The translations under genes were made by a program, and so were the position numbers. Positions 42,396-54,400 of a stretch of DNA of 64,000 bases are shown here, piece by piece. This DNA is from Succiniclasticum ruminis DSM 9236 (GTDB taxonomy: Bacteria; Bacillota; Negativicutes; Acidaminococcales; Acidaminococcaceae): the NCBI RefSeq assembly GCF_900112895.1, contig NZ_FONL01000003.1, positions 170,808 through 234,807 on the forward strand, written 5' to 3'. Position 1 is the first letter of the stretch, and each line of letters starts with the position of its first letter. Under the pieces are notes generated by a model. That model saw nothing but the letters and a program-made list of their open reading frames with translations. It made no database searches and had not been told where the DNA came from.

Positions 42396-43355
42396 ATGGC
42401 AAAAGCGACTGTGTCCCTGGCGGGCAGGGACATCCTTGACCTGGAGAGCTTCAGCGTCGAGGAAATCAACCTGGTTCTGCAGACCGCTGCGGAAATGAAA
42501 AAGATTATGAAGCGTGATATCAAAAAAGTACCATCCCTGCGGGGCAAATCCATCATCAACCTGTTCTATGAGCCCAGTACCCGGACCCGTACTTCTTTTG
42601 AACTGGCGGGCAAATATCTGGGGGCGGACGTGGTCAACATTACGACTTCTACTTCCAGCGTGGTAAAGGGTGAGTGCCTGCGGGACACTATCCTCACCGT
42701 GCAGTCCATGTGCTGCGACGCCATCGTCATGCGCCATCCCATTGAAGGGGCTGCCGTTTACGCGGCGGACGTGGCAAAGCCGGTCATCATCAACGCCGGC
42801 GACGGCGCCCATGCCCATCCGTCCCAGGGGTTGCTGGACATGTTTACCCTGCGGGAAAAGGGGCTGAAAGATTTAAACGGAAAGAAAATGGTCATCCTGG
42901 GCGACATTTTGTACAGCCGGGTGGCCCGTACCAATATTGCGGCCTGGAACAAGATGGGCGCGGACGTGCATGTAGCGGGACCCCGTCCCCTGATGCCCTA
43001 CGCCGTTGAAAGCCTGGGCGTGACTTATCACAAACGTATCGAAGAAGCCATCGAAGGCGCAGATGTCATCGACGTGCTGCGAATCCAGCTGGAACGCCAG
43101 AAGAGCGGTCTGTTCCCGTCACCCCGGGAATATGCCCGCATTTTCGGCCTGAACGAAGCGCGGCTGAAACTGGCAAAACCGGATTGCGTGGTGCTGCATC
43201 CCGGCCCCATGAACCGGGGTCTGGAGATTTCCTGGGACGTAGGCTACTGCGACCAGGCGGCAATCCGCGACGAAGTACAGAACGGCGTGGCCGTTCGTAT
43301 GGCGCTGTTATTCCTGACACTGACTGGAGGTAAACAAATTGAAGCTGCTAATTAA
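42396..43355 (+). CDS. pyrB: Aspartate carbamoyltransferase catalytic chain
   Basis: A 319-residue enzyme that joins carbamoyl phosphate and aspartate, the first committed step of pyrimidine synthesis. Carbamoyl-phosphate motif YEPSTRTRTSFE (about residue 52), then MRHPIEGAA, GDGAHAHPSQ and the late HPGPMNRGLEIS are all present. No regulatory chain (pyrI) follows, as in Firmicutes. ACAGGAGGAACTGC precedes ATG 42396; a longer frame reading back through the attenuator is not used. Its end overlaps pyrC by 17 bases. Confidence 0.97.
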   Translation: MAKATVSLAGRDILDLESFSVEEINLVLQTAAEMKKIMKRDIKKVPSLRGKSIINLFYEPSTRTRTSFELAGKYLGADVVNITTSTSSVVKGECLRDTILTVQSMCCDAIVMRHPIEGAAVYAADVAKPVIINAGDGAHAHPSQGLLDMFTLREKGLKDLNGKKMVILGDILYSRVARTNIAAWNKMGADVHVAGPRPLMPYAVESLGVTYHKRIEEAIEGADVIDVLRIQLERQKSGLFPSPREYARIFGLNEARLKLAKPDCVVLHPGPMNRGLEISWDVGYCDQAAIRDEVQNGVAVRMALLFLTLTGGKQIEAAN

Positions 43356-44631
43356 AAACGGACGGGTGGTAGACCCCTCTCAGAAACTGGATGAAATCTG
43401 CGACGTGCTGGTAGCAGACGGGAAAATCGCAAAAGTTGAAAAGAACATAACGGACAAAGCCGATGAGACTTATGACGCTGCGGGTAAAGTAGTAGCCCCC
43501 GGTTTTATCGACATGCATACCCATCTGCGGGAGCCGGGCCTGGAAGCCAAGGAAAGCATCCGCACCGGCACCATGGCGGCAGCGGCCGGCGGCATCACCA
43601 CCATCGCCTGCATGCCCAACACGAAACCTGCCATCTCCACTTCCATCGTAGTCAGCGGTATCAAAGAACGGGCCGCGAAGGAAGGCTATGTGAACGTGGA
43701 AGTGATTGGTTCCATCAGCAAGGACGAAGAAGGCAAGGAACTGGCGGAGATGGGCGATATGCTGGAAAAGGGCGCGGTGGCTTTTTCCGACGACGGCCAT
43801 TATGTGTACAGCAGCCGCCTTCTGATGAATGCGGCAAAATATATGACAAGCTTTGACGCGCCGCTGATTTCCCACAGCATTGAAAGCGAACTGAACGCAG
43901 ACGGTTACATGCATGAAGGTGCGGTTTCCGCAAAGATTGGTGTGCCCGGCGTGCCGTCCGTAGCGGAAGACATTGCCGTAGCAAGGGACGTACTGGTAGC
44001 CGGTTATACCGGAGCCCATATCCACATTGCCCATGTGGCCAGCAAAGGCGCGGCGGATATCATTCGCCAGGCCAAGGCCAAAGGCTATCCGGTAACGGCG
44101 GAGGTGACTGTGCACCACCTGACCCTGACCGATGAAGCCTGCATGAGTTACAGCACGGCTACCCGTGTTTCCCCTCCCTTGCGGAGTCAGGATCACGTTG
44201 ACGCCATGCGGGCTGCCCTGCTGGATGGGACCATTGACATGATCGTCACTGACCACGCCCCTCACGCCCCGGAAGAAAAGGATGTGGAATTCCGCAAGGC
44301 GCCCAATGGTTTCTGTGGATTGGAAACAGCAGTAGGTGTTGTTCTGACGGATTTGTATCACAAGAACGTGCTGACGTTGGAACAGGTTGTTGACAAGATG
44401 AGCTGCAGCCCGGCCCGGATCTTTAACCTGAAAGGCGGCACCTTAAAAGCAGGCTCCCCGGCAGATATTACAATCCTGGATTTGGATAAAGTGTGGACGG
44501 TAGACTCCAAAAAGTTCTACACGGTGGGCAAGGTTACGCCGTTTGAAGGCAAACAGTGCAAGGGCAAAGCTGTTGCGACAGTGGTGGCCGGCAAATTTGT
44601 CATGAAAGACGGCGCAGTGTGCGAAAAGTAA
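43339..44631 (+). CDS. pyrC: Dihydroorotase
   Basis: A 430-residue zinc amidohydrolase that closes carbamoyl-aspartate to dihydroorotate. Metal ligands: FIDMHTHLREPG (H-x-H), the later SHSIESE and IAHVASKGA histidines, and the catalytic Asp in VTDHAPHAPEEK. It is the class I (Bacillus type) length. It starts at TTG 43339 with TGGAGGTAAACAAA upstream, inside the end of pyrB, so the two are coupled. Confidence 0.96.
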   Translation: MKLLIKNGRVVDPSQKLDEICDVLVADGKIAKVEKNITDKADETYDAAGKVVAPGFIDMHTHLREPGLEAKESIRTGTMAAAAGGITTIACMPNTKPAISTSIVVSGIKERAAKEGYVNVEVIGSISKDEEGKELAEMGDMLEKGAVAFSDDGHYVYSSRLLMNAAKYMTSFDAPLISHSIESELNADGYMHEGAVSAKIGVPGVPSVAEDIAVARDVLVAGYTGAHIHIAHVASKGAADIIRQAKAKGYPVTAEVTVHHLTLTDEACMSYSTATRVSPPLRSQDHVDAMRAALLDGTIDMIVTDHAPHAPEEKDVEFRKAPNGFCGLETAVGVVLTDLYHKNVLTLEQVVDKMSCSPARIFNLKGGTLKAGSPADITILDLDKVWTVDSKKFYTVGKVTPFEGKQCKGKAVATVVAGKFVMKDGAVCEK

Positions 44632-44711
44632 AACCCTGAACCGGCAAAGATTTTGCAAAATAGCTTGCAGGGTTTGTTTGTCTGAAACCGGAAATATACC
44701 GGAGGATTTGA

Positions 44712-45485
44712 ATGACTAAGTATATAGAAGAAACAAAAGTCGTGGGGCAACGTGTCCTGAATGCCACGACCAAACAGATTGACCTGATTGCGCCGCGGAT
44801 TGCGGCAGAAGCAGTTCCGGGCCAGTTTGTCAACGTGCAGGTTTCCAAGGGAACTGCTCCGTTGTTGCGCCGTCCCCTTGGCGTGGCCGGAGTGGACCGG
44901 AATTACGGCTCCATCAGCCTGATCTATCGCATTGTGGGCAATGCCACTAACATTCTGGCAGATGTATGCAGCGGGGACCGGCTCAGTGTAGTGGGCCCTC
45001 TGGGGCACGGTTTTGACCGCAGCGCGAAACATCCGCTGCTGGTGGGAGGCGGCACCGGACTCGCGCCCTTACTGTATCTGGCAGAAAGCATGGTTGGGGA
45101 AGGAATCAGGCCTGACGTTCTCATGGGCGGCAGAACAGCGGACGACCTGTTCTGGAAAGAACTGTATGACGGCATCGCAGGACAAATCAGTCTGACGACG
45201 GATGACGGCACGCTGGGAACCAAAGGGACCGTAATGGCCTGTCTGCCGGATATGCTGGAAAAGGGTTGTTACGACAGCGTGTATGTCTGCGGCCCGGCAC
45301 CAATGATGAAAGCGGTTTCCGCTGCCGTATTGGAAAAAGGAATCAAATGCCAGGTATCGCTGGAGAAATATATGGCTTGCGGGCTGGGCGCCTGCCTGTC
45401 CTGTAGCTGCCAGGGCATCGGCAAACGCGTCAAGGTCTGCCAGGACGGGCCTGTGTTCCGGGCAGAGGAGGTGACGGAATGGTAA
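44712..45485 (+). CDS. pyrK: Dihydroorotate dehydrogenase electron transfer subunit
   Basis: A 257-residue subunit that carries electrons from dihydroorotate dehydrogenase to NAD+. The FAD site is in [12 protein letters not shown]. The NAD site reads [16 protein letters not shown], and the [2Fe-2S] cysteines lie in [13 protein letters not shown] and [19 protein letters not shown] precedes the ATG. It overlaps pyrD by seven bases. Confidence 0.95.
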   Translation: MTKYIEETKVVGQRVLNATTKQIDLIAPRIAAEAVPGQFVNVQVSKGTAPLLRRPLGVAGVDRNYGSISLIYRIVGNATNILADVCSGDRLSVVGPLGHGFDRSAKHPLLVGGGTGLAPLLYLAESMVGEGIRPDVLMGGRTADDLFWKELYDGIAGQISLTTDDGTLGTKGTVMACLPDMLEKGCYDSVYVCGPAPMMKAVSAAVLEKGIKCQVSLEKYMACGLGACLSCSCQGIGKRVKVCQDGPVFRAEEVTEW

Positions 45486-46414
45486 GATATCTGTATCATA
45501 ACCGTCTGGCTGTGGATATTGCCGGCCTGAAAATGAAAACACCGGTGACCACCGCTTCCGGGACTTTCGGCTTCGGTCTGGAATTTACGGACTTTCTGGA
45601 TTTGGAAAAGGTGGGGGCCGTTACGGTGAAAGGCACTACCCTTGCGCCCCGGGCGGGTAATAAAGGCCAGCGTGTGGTGGAAACTCCTTCCGGCATGCTG
45701 AACTGCGTGGGATTGGAAAATCCGGGCAGCGAGTACTTTTTGAAAGAAACGTTGCCTAAACTGCGCAAATATAAAGTACCCATTATTGTCAATATCGATG
45801 CCTCCAGTCCGGAAGAATACGGCGAACTGGCGGCGAAACTGGACGTAAAAGGCGTGGACGCCGTGGAAATCAACGTAAGCTGTCCCAACATCAAAGACGG
45901 CGGCCTGGTTTTCGGCACCAACGCCAAAAGCATGGCCCAGGTAGTCAAAGAAGTGAAAAAGAATACATCCAAGGTGGTCATCACCAAGCTTTCCCCCAAT
46001 GTGACCAGTATTACGGAAATGGCGAAAGCGGCAGAAGACGCGGGGACAGACGCTCTTTCCCTGATCAATACCCTCATCGGCATGAAGATAGACATTCACC
46101 GTCAGCGCCCCGTGCTGGGTAATGTGACTGGCGGACTGAGCGGTCCATGCATCCGTCCGGTTGCTGTGCGTATGTGTTACGAAGTGGCCCAGGCGGTGAA
46201 GGTTCCCATTATCGGTATGGGCGGCATCATGTGCGCGGAAGACGCCATTGAATTCTTCCTGGCAGGAGCCAGCGCCATTGCCGTGGGCACAGCTAACTTT
46301 GTGAACCCGGCCATTGCGGAGACTATCAGCCCTGGCATTCTGGAATACATGGACAGACACAATATCAAAAAGGTACAGGATATGATCGGGCTGGCGCTTC
46401 CGGGCCGGTGCTGA
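45479..46414 (+). CDS. pyrD: Dihydroorotate dehydrogenase, class 1B
   Basis: A 311-residue FMN enzyme oxidising dihydroorotate to orotate. The active-site Cys is in [12 protein letters not shown] (class 1 uses Cys as base). FMN/phosphate motifs [10 protein letters not shown] and [19 protein letters not shown] are present. The overlapping pyrK gene shows it is the heterotetrameric, NAD+-linked class 1B, suitable for anaerobes. Confidence 0.96.
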   Translation: MVRYLYHNRLAVDIAGLKMKTPVTTASGTFGFGLEFTDFLDLEKVGAVTVKGTTLAPRAGNKGQRVVETPSGMLNCVGLENPGSEYFLKETLPKLRKYKVPIIVNIDASSPEEYGELAAKLDVKGVDAVEINVSCPNIKDGGLVFGTNAKSMAQVVKEVKKNTSKVVITKLSPNVTSITEMAKAAEDAGTDALSLINTLIGMKIDIHRQRPVLGNVTGGLSGPCIRPVAVRMCYEVAQAVKVPIIGMGGIMCAEDAIEFFLAGASAIAVGTANFVNPAIAETISPGILEYMDRHNIKKVQDMIGLALPGRC

Positions 46415-46479
46415 TATTCCGGTTTTCTGGAACGCGTTGATGGCAGTGTGAGGTTTTTGAGTACAAAAGAGGTGACAAC

Positions 46480-47196
46480 ATGCAGAGCGATCCGAGACTC
46501 ATCGCCGCCCTGGACTTTCCAACGGCAGAAGCAGCGAAGCAGGCCGTGGAGGAAATCGGGGACGCGGTAATCTATTATAAAGTCGGCATGGAGCTGTACT
46601 ACGCGGCAGGGAACGAGATGATCCGTTTCCTGAAAGAGCGTGGCAAGAAAGTGTTTCTTGACTTAAAACTGCAGGACATTCCTAATACGGTAGCCAGTGC
46701 CCTGAAAGTAGAAACGAAACTGGGCGTGGACATGATCAACGTCCATGCCGTAGGCGGAAAAAAGATGATGGAAGCGGCAGCGGCTGCCATCAGAGAAAAA
46801 TCGGCAGAACTTGGAATTGAACGCCCGAAGCTGCTGGCAGTCACCATCCTCACCAGCATGGACGAGGAACAGTTTGCTGATTTGAATTATAAAAATACCA
46901 TTGCGGAGCAGGTATTGGCTTTGGCAAAGCTGGCCAAAGCAGCCGGACTGGACGGGGTAGTGGCGTCGCCTAAAGAAGCGGAGGAAATCCGTAAAGCCTG
47001 CGGACCGGACTTCCTGATTGTAACCCCCGGCGTGCGTCCGGCAGGCAGCGCCCTGGACGACCAGAGCCGTGTGACCACACCGGCACAGGCTTTTGCCAAC
47101 GGTTCCTCCCATATCGTGGTAGGGCGTCCCATCATGAAAGCGGCGGACAGGAAACAGGCGGCCGCAGCCATTGTAGAAGAGATTAAGAATATATAA
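46480..47196 (+). CDS. pyrF: Orotidine 5'-phosphate decarboxylase
   Basis: A 238-residue barrel enzyme converting OMP to UMP. The N-terminal IAALDFPTAEAA, the catalytic LDLKLQDIPNTV (Asp-Lys-Asp tetrad region) and the C-terminal TPGVRPAGSA and HIVVGRPIMKA are diagnostic. AAAAGAGGTGACAAC precedes ATG 46480. Confidence 0.96.
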   Translation: MQSDPRLIAALDFPTAEAAKQAVEEIGDAVIYYKVGMELYYAAGNEMIRFLKERGKKVFLDLKLQDIPNTVASALKVETKLGVDMINVHAVGGKKMMEAAAAAIREKSAELGIERPKLLAVTILTSMDEEQFADLNYKNTIAEQVLALAKLAKAAGLDGVVASPKEAEEIRKACGPDFLIVTPGVRPAGSALDDQSRVTTPAQAFANGSSHIVVGRPIMKAADRKQAAAAIVEEIKNI

Positions 47197-47212
47197 CAGA
47201 GGAGGCACTTTC

Positions 47213-47806
47213 ATGTTAAGTGAAAAAGAAGTACTGCATTTACTGGAAGAAACACAGGCTGTCCTGCATGGGCATTTCCTGCTGACCAGCGGCCTGCATA
47301 GCCCCATGTATGTGGAGAAGTTCAACGTACTGCAGCATCCTTCCTATACCGAAAAACTGTGTAAGGAGATTGCCGCGCGCTATGCCAGTGACAATATTGA
47401 ACTAGTGGTAGGGCCCACCACCGGCGGTATCTTGCTGGCCCATGAAACCGGCAAGGCGTTGGGGACCCGCGCCATCTTCACAGAACGGGAAAACGGCAAG
47501 ATGACCCTGAAACGCGGCTTCCAGATTCCGGAAGGATGCCGGGTGCTGGTAGTGGAAGACATCGTGACCACCGGCGGCAGCGTAAAAGAAGTGATGGACG
47601 TGGTGAGGGAACACGGCGGCAATGTAATCGGCGTGGGTCTGTTGGTAGACCGCAGCGGCGGCAAGGTAGATTTTGGTGTGCGGACAGAAGCATTGCTGCA
47701 TCTGGACGTACCTACATTTAAAGCGGAAGATTGCCCCCTGTGCCATGACGGAGTAGAGCTGACCAAACGGGGCAGTACCGGGAAAAACAATCCGGTTAAA
47801 AAATAA
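47213..47806 (+). CDS. pyrE: Orotate phosphoribosyltransferase
   Basis: A 197-residue enzyme making OMP from orotate and PRPP. The PRPP loop VVEDIVTTGGSVKEV is intact (about residue 112). VVGPTTGGILLAHETG and the N-terminal HFLLTSGLHSPMYVEK are typical. AGAGGAGGCACTTTC fixes the start. It is the last pyr gene; carAB and pyrR are not in the window. Confidence 0.96.
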   Translation: MLSEKEVLHLLEETQAVLHGHFLLTSGLHSPMYVEKFNVLQHPSYTEKLCKEIAARYASDNIELVVGPTTGGILLAHETGKALGTRAIFTERENGKMTLKRGFQIPEGCRVLVVEDIVTTGGSVKEVMDVVREHGGNVIGVGLLVDRSGGKVDFGVRTEALLHLDVPTFKAEDCPLCHDGVELTKRGSTGKNNPVKK

Positions 47807-47807
47807 C

Positions 47808-47836
47808 TTGCGTATTTTACTATCCTGTGATATAAT
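47808..47836 (+). promoter_or_regulatory. Promoter of the tRNA operon
   Basis: TTGCGT (47808-47813), a 17-base spacer and TATAAT (47831-47836) with TGA as an extended -10. It begins directly after the pyrE stop codon and lies 28 bases before the first tRNA. Confidence 0.7.
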
Positions 47837-47863
47837 TCTTAAACGTCAGGTGAACTGACAAAC

Positions 47864-47940
47864 GGCCCGGTGGTTCAGTTGGTTAGAATGCCGCCCTGTC
47901 ACGGCGGAGGTCACGAGTTCGAGTCTCGTCCGGGTCGCCA
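47864..47940 (+). tRNA. tRNA-Asp (GTC)
   Basis: 77 bases including an encoded CCA. The acceptor GGCCCGG pairs with CCGGGTC. Anticodon stem CCGCC/GGCGG holds the loop CTGTCAC, anticodon GTC. The T loop is GTTCGAGTC. Confidence 0.96.
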
Positions 47941-47941
47941 C

Positions 47942-48017
47942 GCGGAAATAGCTCAGTTGGTAGAGCACAACCTTGCCAAGGTTGGGGTCGCGAGTTCGAG
48001 TCTCGTTTTCCGCTCCA
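47942..48017 (+). tRNA. tRNA-Gly (GCC)
   Basis: 76 bases including CCA. Anticodon stem CAACC/GGTTG with loop TTGCCAA gives anticodon GCC. The D loop is AGCTCAGTTGGTAGAGC. One base separates it from tRNA-Asp. Confidence 0.96.
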
Positions 48018-48018
48018 C

Positions 48019-48094
<76 letters not shown>

Positions 48095-48104
48095 TGACAA
48101 ACGT

Positions 48105-48140
48105 AGTCCCCATGCGGGTTTCCGCATGGGGACTTTTTAT
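48105..48140 (+). terminator. Terminator of the tRNA operon
   Basis: AGTCCCCATGCGG (48105-48117) pairs perfectly with CCGCATGGGGACT (48122-48134) around a four-base loop, followed by TTTTTAT. Confidence 0.93.
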
Positions 48141-48497
48141 GTTTAGATTTATCATATTGCTGTAATTTCTTACTAATAACAAACTGGGTTAAAGCGGGCA
48201 TTTGCTTCCTCTGCGGCTTGCCAGACATGGCAGGTCGTCTGTTTCAGGCTGGTGTCAATTTTGCACGGCCTGCCTTGTATATAATTATAAAGGGCAATTA
48301 CGGCGAATTTTAAAAGTTTTTAATAAATGGGTTGATTTTGTCATTTATTTAACATATTCTTTTTGTTATAATTATTATGGTAATTTGTATGCATCTTTAA
48401 TATATTATGCATCTGTAAAATATAATGAACAGTGTTGTTTAAACGCAGTGCTGCATTTGGTGTTTTATTCCGGCGTAATTTTAATGGGGGTTGGGTT
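48141..48497. other. AT-rich region upstream of the giant adhesin gene
   Basis: No gene; a 100-codon plus-strand frame here is AT-driven and overlaps the adhesin start. TTGATT/TATTCT (48332-48337, 48355-48360; 17-base spacer) and TATAAT at 48367-48372 are promoter candidates. The low GC here contrasts with both flanks, and the leader to the ATG is long (about 130 bases). Confidence 0.5.
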
Positions 48498-51400
48498 ATG
48501 AATAAGGTTTACAAGGTTATCTGGAGCAATGCGAGGAAATGTTATGTAGTGGTATCGGAAATCGCGAAGAACCACGGTAAAAATAATACAAAGAACATCG
48601 TCAGCCGGTTGGCGGCGCGTATGGGGGGATGTATGCTGCAGATGGCGTCGGCCATGCAGCAGGCGTACACTGCCGATGAACAGCCGGTGATCCGTCCCCG
48701 TATGGCGGCACAGTGGATTGTACCGCTGGTGCTGGCGGGCATCCTGTTTCCTGCCAACGCCTGGGCCACGGAGATTATAACTAACGGAGCCGGTATCGTA
48801 GACAGGTTTAGCAACGTGTACGATGTGTACACGCAGAAAATAGTAAGCAGCCATTCCCTCGGCATAAATGAATTCAAAAAGTTTAATTTAGACAGCGGGC
48901 ATGTTGCCAACATGCACTTTAAAATGAGGAACGGTTCGGAGTATGTAGACAATCTGGTCAACCTGGTGCAGGACCGTATCAACATCAACGGTACGGTGAA
49001 CGCTATTAAAAAGAATCGCATAGATGGTAACCTGTATTTCCTCAGCGGGAACGGTATGGCTGTCGGCCCGACCGGTGTGATTAACGCGGGTAAGTTCGTG
49101 GTGCTGGCTCCCTCTTCCGACTATTTTGACGATTTGTGGGAAAATGAAAGCAAGGTGGCTGCTGCCTTTAAGAACGATTTTAACAAGTTTGGTACCCGTG
49201 TAACCAGCGGGGAAGGTGCAGGAGCATTTAATGCAACGGGCCTGGAGTTTAATACTGATGCAGGCAAAGGCATAAAAGTCCAGGGCAAAATCAATACCCG
49301 CAGCGGTATCGTAATGGGTGCGGGTAATATTGCCATTGAGAACGGCGCGGTGCTGAAGAGTCAAAAAGACCTTAATTTCGCCAGTCTTGTCAACACACAG
49401 GACGCCGCCGGTGCTGCTTTCAGTAACATCGGCATGACCGCTGTGGCGGAGGATAAAAGTGGCGACATCATCCTGCGGTCGCAAACATCCCATGAATTTA
49501 TCAATAATCCGCTTCTTCCGGGTGTGGAGACTTATGATTCCATAGCAAACGTGCATAATGACGCTTCCGTTGCTGTCAGGGGTGAAATCAGCGGTGACGG
49601 CAATGTGGATATTTCCGCGGCTTCCAGTACGACATTTAACAATAAGGAGTGGACTGGTTTAGACGGACTGTCCAATGTAGGCGCTGAATTCCTGAATGAC
49701 CTGGGAATTAACATGACAGCGGACTGGGCCCATAAGGTTATCGCAGCTTCTGTCACGCTGGACGATACCGGAAAAATAAACGCCGGCGGTAATGCGGCCC
49801 TGCAGGCGGATTCCAGCTTAACCATTAAAATACAGGCTAAAACCGTTGGCAAGAAAGAAGAGGGCGCTACTTCGGCCCTGCCGGTTGCGGCGGTAGCAGT
49901 GGTGAATGCTTCCAATAAAGCGCTGGTGGATATAAAGGGAGAGATGTCTGCCGGCGGAGATATTGCGCTGGCTGCAAAGGCAGGTACTACCCTTGATTCG
50001 ACGGCTAAGGCACTTACACTGAAGGCGGACAACGACAATGGAAACGCGATATATCTGGGGGCTTCCCTTTTGTTTGGCAACAGCGTTGCGGAAATAAATG
50101 TGGAAGAAGCACAGAATAACAGCGCGGCACAGAAACTGAGTGCCGGCGGCGCATTTTCCGCAAAGGCTAAGGCTGGCAGCAGTATCGCGGTGGAAGCCGC
50201 GTCTGCCGGGATGGATGATACCTTTGCTTCTACCGCGGTAGCCTGGCTGGATTACGATTCTGCAGCCAATGTGAACCTGAAACGGTCTGTGGAAGCGGAA
50301 AGCGTTACGGTAGATGCGACGAACACGGTGGACTCTCTGGGGATTTCAGCGGACAACAGTAGCGGGGAAGGCATTGATTCCTTAGTTGAATTCAAGGTAA
50401 CCGGAGATACCAACGCAGGCTCCCTGGCCAACAAAATTAAAACGAAGCTGGGATGGGATGGGTTCCGGCAGGGCGGCAAGCTTCAGGGCATGGAAAACGT
50501 GTTCAGCAACGCTCTGGAATATGTTACCGCAGGCGCTGCTGTTGCGGTGGTGGACAGCACGAATACCGCCAATGTTACTGTAGCCCCGGGGGTTGAGCTG
50601 AAAGCCCTGGGGGATGCCGTGAAAAAAGACGGACAGGGAAATACGGTTAACGATGCGGACGGTAATCCTGTACCGGGAGGAGATATCTCTCTAAATGCCA
50701 GGACGGACATGACATCCTTTTCCCATGCCGTGACAGGGCAGTTGAACAAACAGCAGGCGAATGCTGCAAACGATTCCAAGGTAGGTGTGGCTGTCGCTTT
50801 CCTGTACAGCAATATAGATAATAACGCCACGGTGGAACTGCAGTCAGGAAACAATAAAGGCGTTTCACTACATGCTGAAAAAGGGAATATCAACTTGAAT
50901 GCAGACGTGGACAGTGATGACAACAATTCCATGAGTACGCTCCGGGGTACCAGCATCAAGGAAGCCTGGGAAAACCTGATCAAAGATTTTAAAAAGTTTG
51001 GAAAAGATGCCAGCAAGCTGACTAAATGGAAAGACGAAACGGTTGACGTGCAGACTCAGCTGGAGGATGGCTCTATCAGCAAATCAGAGGCTGCTGCCAA
51101 ATGGACCAATTTGTTGTCGGCCTTTGTGGATTTTATGTCCGACGAGGGAAAAAATTACCTGAAAGCAAGCAATGACGCAAAGAAACTGGTAGGAGCAGTT
51201 TCTGATATGTTAAGTCCGGCATCTTATACAAACTATTATGTGCGCAGTTATTCCATAGACGGACAGGACAGCCATGGTTCCAATTATGATATTGCGGCTT
51301 CCGTTAATATTGCCACCATGGAAAACAAGGGGATCGTAGCGATCGGGGAGCAGTCTGCCTTAAAAACGGGCGGGGATATTAATATTCACTCTGAAGCGGC

Positions 51401-54400
51401 TACGGAAGCTATCAGCGCTACGGGTAATGGCGGGGAATTCCTGGCTTATTCCGAAACCAATGGTACAGGCATCGGCGCGAGCTTTGCCTGGCAGGATATT
51501 TCCGCGGACAGCCTGGTGCTGGCAGGCAAAAATGTAAAGATGCAGACCGGGTCGGCATCGGAGCGGGCCAAAGGGGATATAGCGGTAAGTGCTAATGCTG
51601 CCGCAGAAGATATCGCGATTATATACAGTGGCGGCAAAGCAGACCGCAGCGGTCTGGCAGGCTCCTTTAACATACAGGACGGCGGCAGCAACAGCCTTAT
51701 CCTGGTGGATGATGAAGCGACGTTAGATGCTGCGGGCGCGGTTTCGCTGCGGGCAGCCAATTCGATGACCGCCGCCAATATCGTGGGCGGCCTGGCTCTG
51801 GGCAGCGCCAAATCGAAAGCAACGGTCGGGGCCGGTTTTGCCCTGAACAGGCTGGATGTAAACAGCATGGCAGTGGTTGGCGATAATGGAACAGGAGCTT
51901 CCACTGAAAGTAAAGATACGGAGTCTGATGGGTATAAAGATAAGAGTGATGAGGAAAAGGATCAGCTAAGAGCGCAGAATACGTTAGCCGCTGCCCGTGC
52001 CTTAGCAGCGGACAAGGCGAAGATTCGCAGCATGGACAGGGAATTTGAGGATGCGGAGAAGGATGTTCAGGGTATATTGGGCTCAAAGACCGGGGAAAAC
52101 GGTGGTAAGGGCAGTGTGACCGGCCAGAATATTACCGTAAGTGCGCAGAATAAGGGCACTATTAATGCCGTGGCGGTGGAAGGCGTTTCCAATTCGGAAA
52201 ACCACGCCGGATTTGACACAGTGAATAAATGGAATAAAACTGCTTCACAGGCAAAAAGCGATATTACCGAATCCCTGCAGAACGTAATCGGCTGGCCAGT
52301 TAACAAGGTAAATAAGTTCTTTGGCAATAGTGAGACCAAGAAAAGAATGAATTTGCGTGGGTATGATCCAATCCCCCAGAATAACGATGCGGCGGACAAC
52401 AGTTTTAACGCTGCCCTGGCCGGCAGTGTTAGCGTGAACTGGAATGACAGTACGACGGCGGCGGTGATTGACAATACAGCGTTGATCCTGCGCGGAAAGG
52501 AAGCCGGTACAACCGGGACACTGAAGAATGAAGCGCTGGACGATCTCTTTACCGGAGCCTGGGCTGGGGCTGCGGCGCTGAACTGGTTCAGCGGAGGCGC
52601 AGGGGTTGCGTCCAACAATGCGGCCCATAAAGGCGCTCTGGGCGCGGCGGTCAGTGTGAACAATCTGGAGCGGGACGTGAAGGCACAGATCAGTAATGCT
52701 AAAATTTCCCAGGCCCGTCAGATTGAAAATACAGCCATCATGAAAGGGACAGAGGCAGCCGCTGCCTTAGGCCTTGCCGTTACCAATGACAGCCAGGGAA
52801 CCGGTACCAATATCGGCGCGACTTTCGGCCTTTCCATGAATAAGATTGACAGCGATGTGCACTCGCTGATGGTTTATGATACATCAATGAATACCGACAG
52901 TACCGGCACGTATGTGGATAACCGGGCTTATGACGGCGATATCCAGGTGGCAGGAGGCGTGGATTTTGCCTTTGCCAACGCAGCGGACGGCGGCAAGGCA
53001 ATTGCTGCGGGTATTACTGCCGCGGTCAGTGAAATTAATAATGATATCCGGAGCGGTATCAGTGGCGGATCTTATACCGGTATAGCCGATTTGAAAGCGG
53101 CAGGCGAGAATGCCCTTACCCAGGTGAACGCGGCGGTGGCGCTGGGCGTCAGCACATCTGCCCATGGTTTTAACGGTACGGGTTCCCTGGCCTATGCCGA
53201 ACTGAATAACACAAACCGTGGTTATATCAGCGGAACAAAGACGCTTAAAGCCAAGGGTGAAGTATCCGTGACGGACCGGGATATTTCCGGCAAGGAAGGC
53301 AACAATGCCTATGTAAGTTACCTGAAAAACCGCAAGGTTGACGCCACCGGCGAAAGCTATCTGAACGATGAGACAAAGGAAAAACTGGGGATAGAGGCCG
53401 GCAGTGCCATCGTCAATGTGGCAGTAGAAGCATCGGGAGGAAAAACAAGTTCCGCAGGCGCAGCGATTACGGTGGGCAGGATAACCAATAAGTTCAGCGC
53501 CGATATTGCCGCTAACAAAGAACTGGAAGCCGGCAGTGTGAAGGCCGCGGCAGATGTACATACCAATATCGTTTCCGTAGCCGCCGGCGTCAGCATCAGC
53601 ACCAAGAATTTCGGCGGCGCGGGGTCTTTATCTTTCAATGACCTGGATCAGGACAATATTGTGTCCGTTACCGGCAACCGGGACGGCAGCAGGGAAGACG
53701 GCGGAATCAAAGCCGACACTGTGAGTGGAACGGCCCGGAACACCAGTCACATCGTGAATGTGACCGGAGATTTTGCCGGCGGCAAGAATGCGGTAGGGCT
53801 GGGACTTGCCTACAACAGCATGGACGACACCACCGGTGTTTATTTCAGCCGGAACCGGATTAACAGGAGAGATGCGTCAGCCGGTTCCCTCATAGACCTG
53901 GATGCCCAAAATGATGCCTATGCCCTGGCTTTGTCCGTAGGCGCGGCTGCCAGTTATAAGGACAGCAGTACCGTGGCTGCCCATGGCAATTTTGCCGTGA
54001 ACCGGGGCCATAATGACACCATTGCGGTCATGGGAGAAGACAAGGACGGTAAAACAGCGAAAACGGCAGCAGACAGGGATTCCCTTAATAATGTTGCAAC
54101 CCTGAAGGTAAATGTCCGGGACAAAACCACAAAAACCACGATAGCCGGCGATGCCGATGTATCCCTGAAAGGCAGTACCGTTGCCTTAGGGGTAGGCGTA
54201 GCGTTGACGGAAAGTGACGAAGGAACAGAAGAAGGGAACGGGAAGGAAACCGTCCGGGCGGAAATCCGCAACACGGACATCAAAACCCCTTCTGACGGAT
54301 TGAGTAAATCTTCTTCAGTAAATGTGACTGCGGCTGATACCTCTACGGCTACAACCGTAGCCGCAGGGGTCGGAATTACGAAGAAGTCTGCCGCAGGCGC

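Noticed and set aside
48202..48501. A 99-codon frame just upstream of the adhesin
   Set aside because: AT-driven, composition unlike the other genes, no ribosome site, and it overlaps the adhesin start in another frame.
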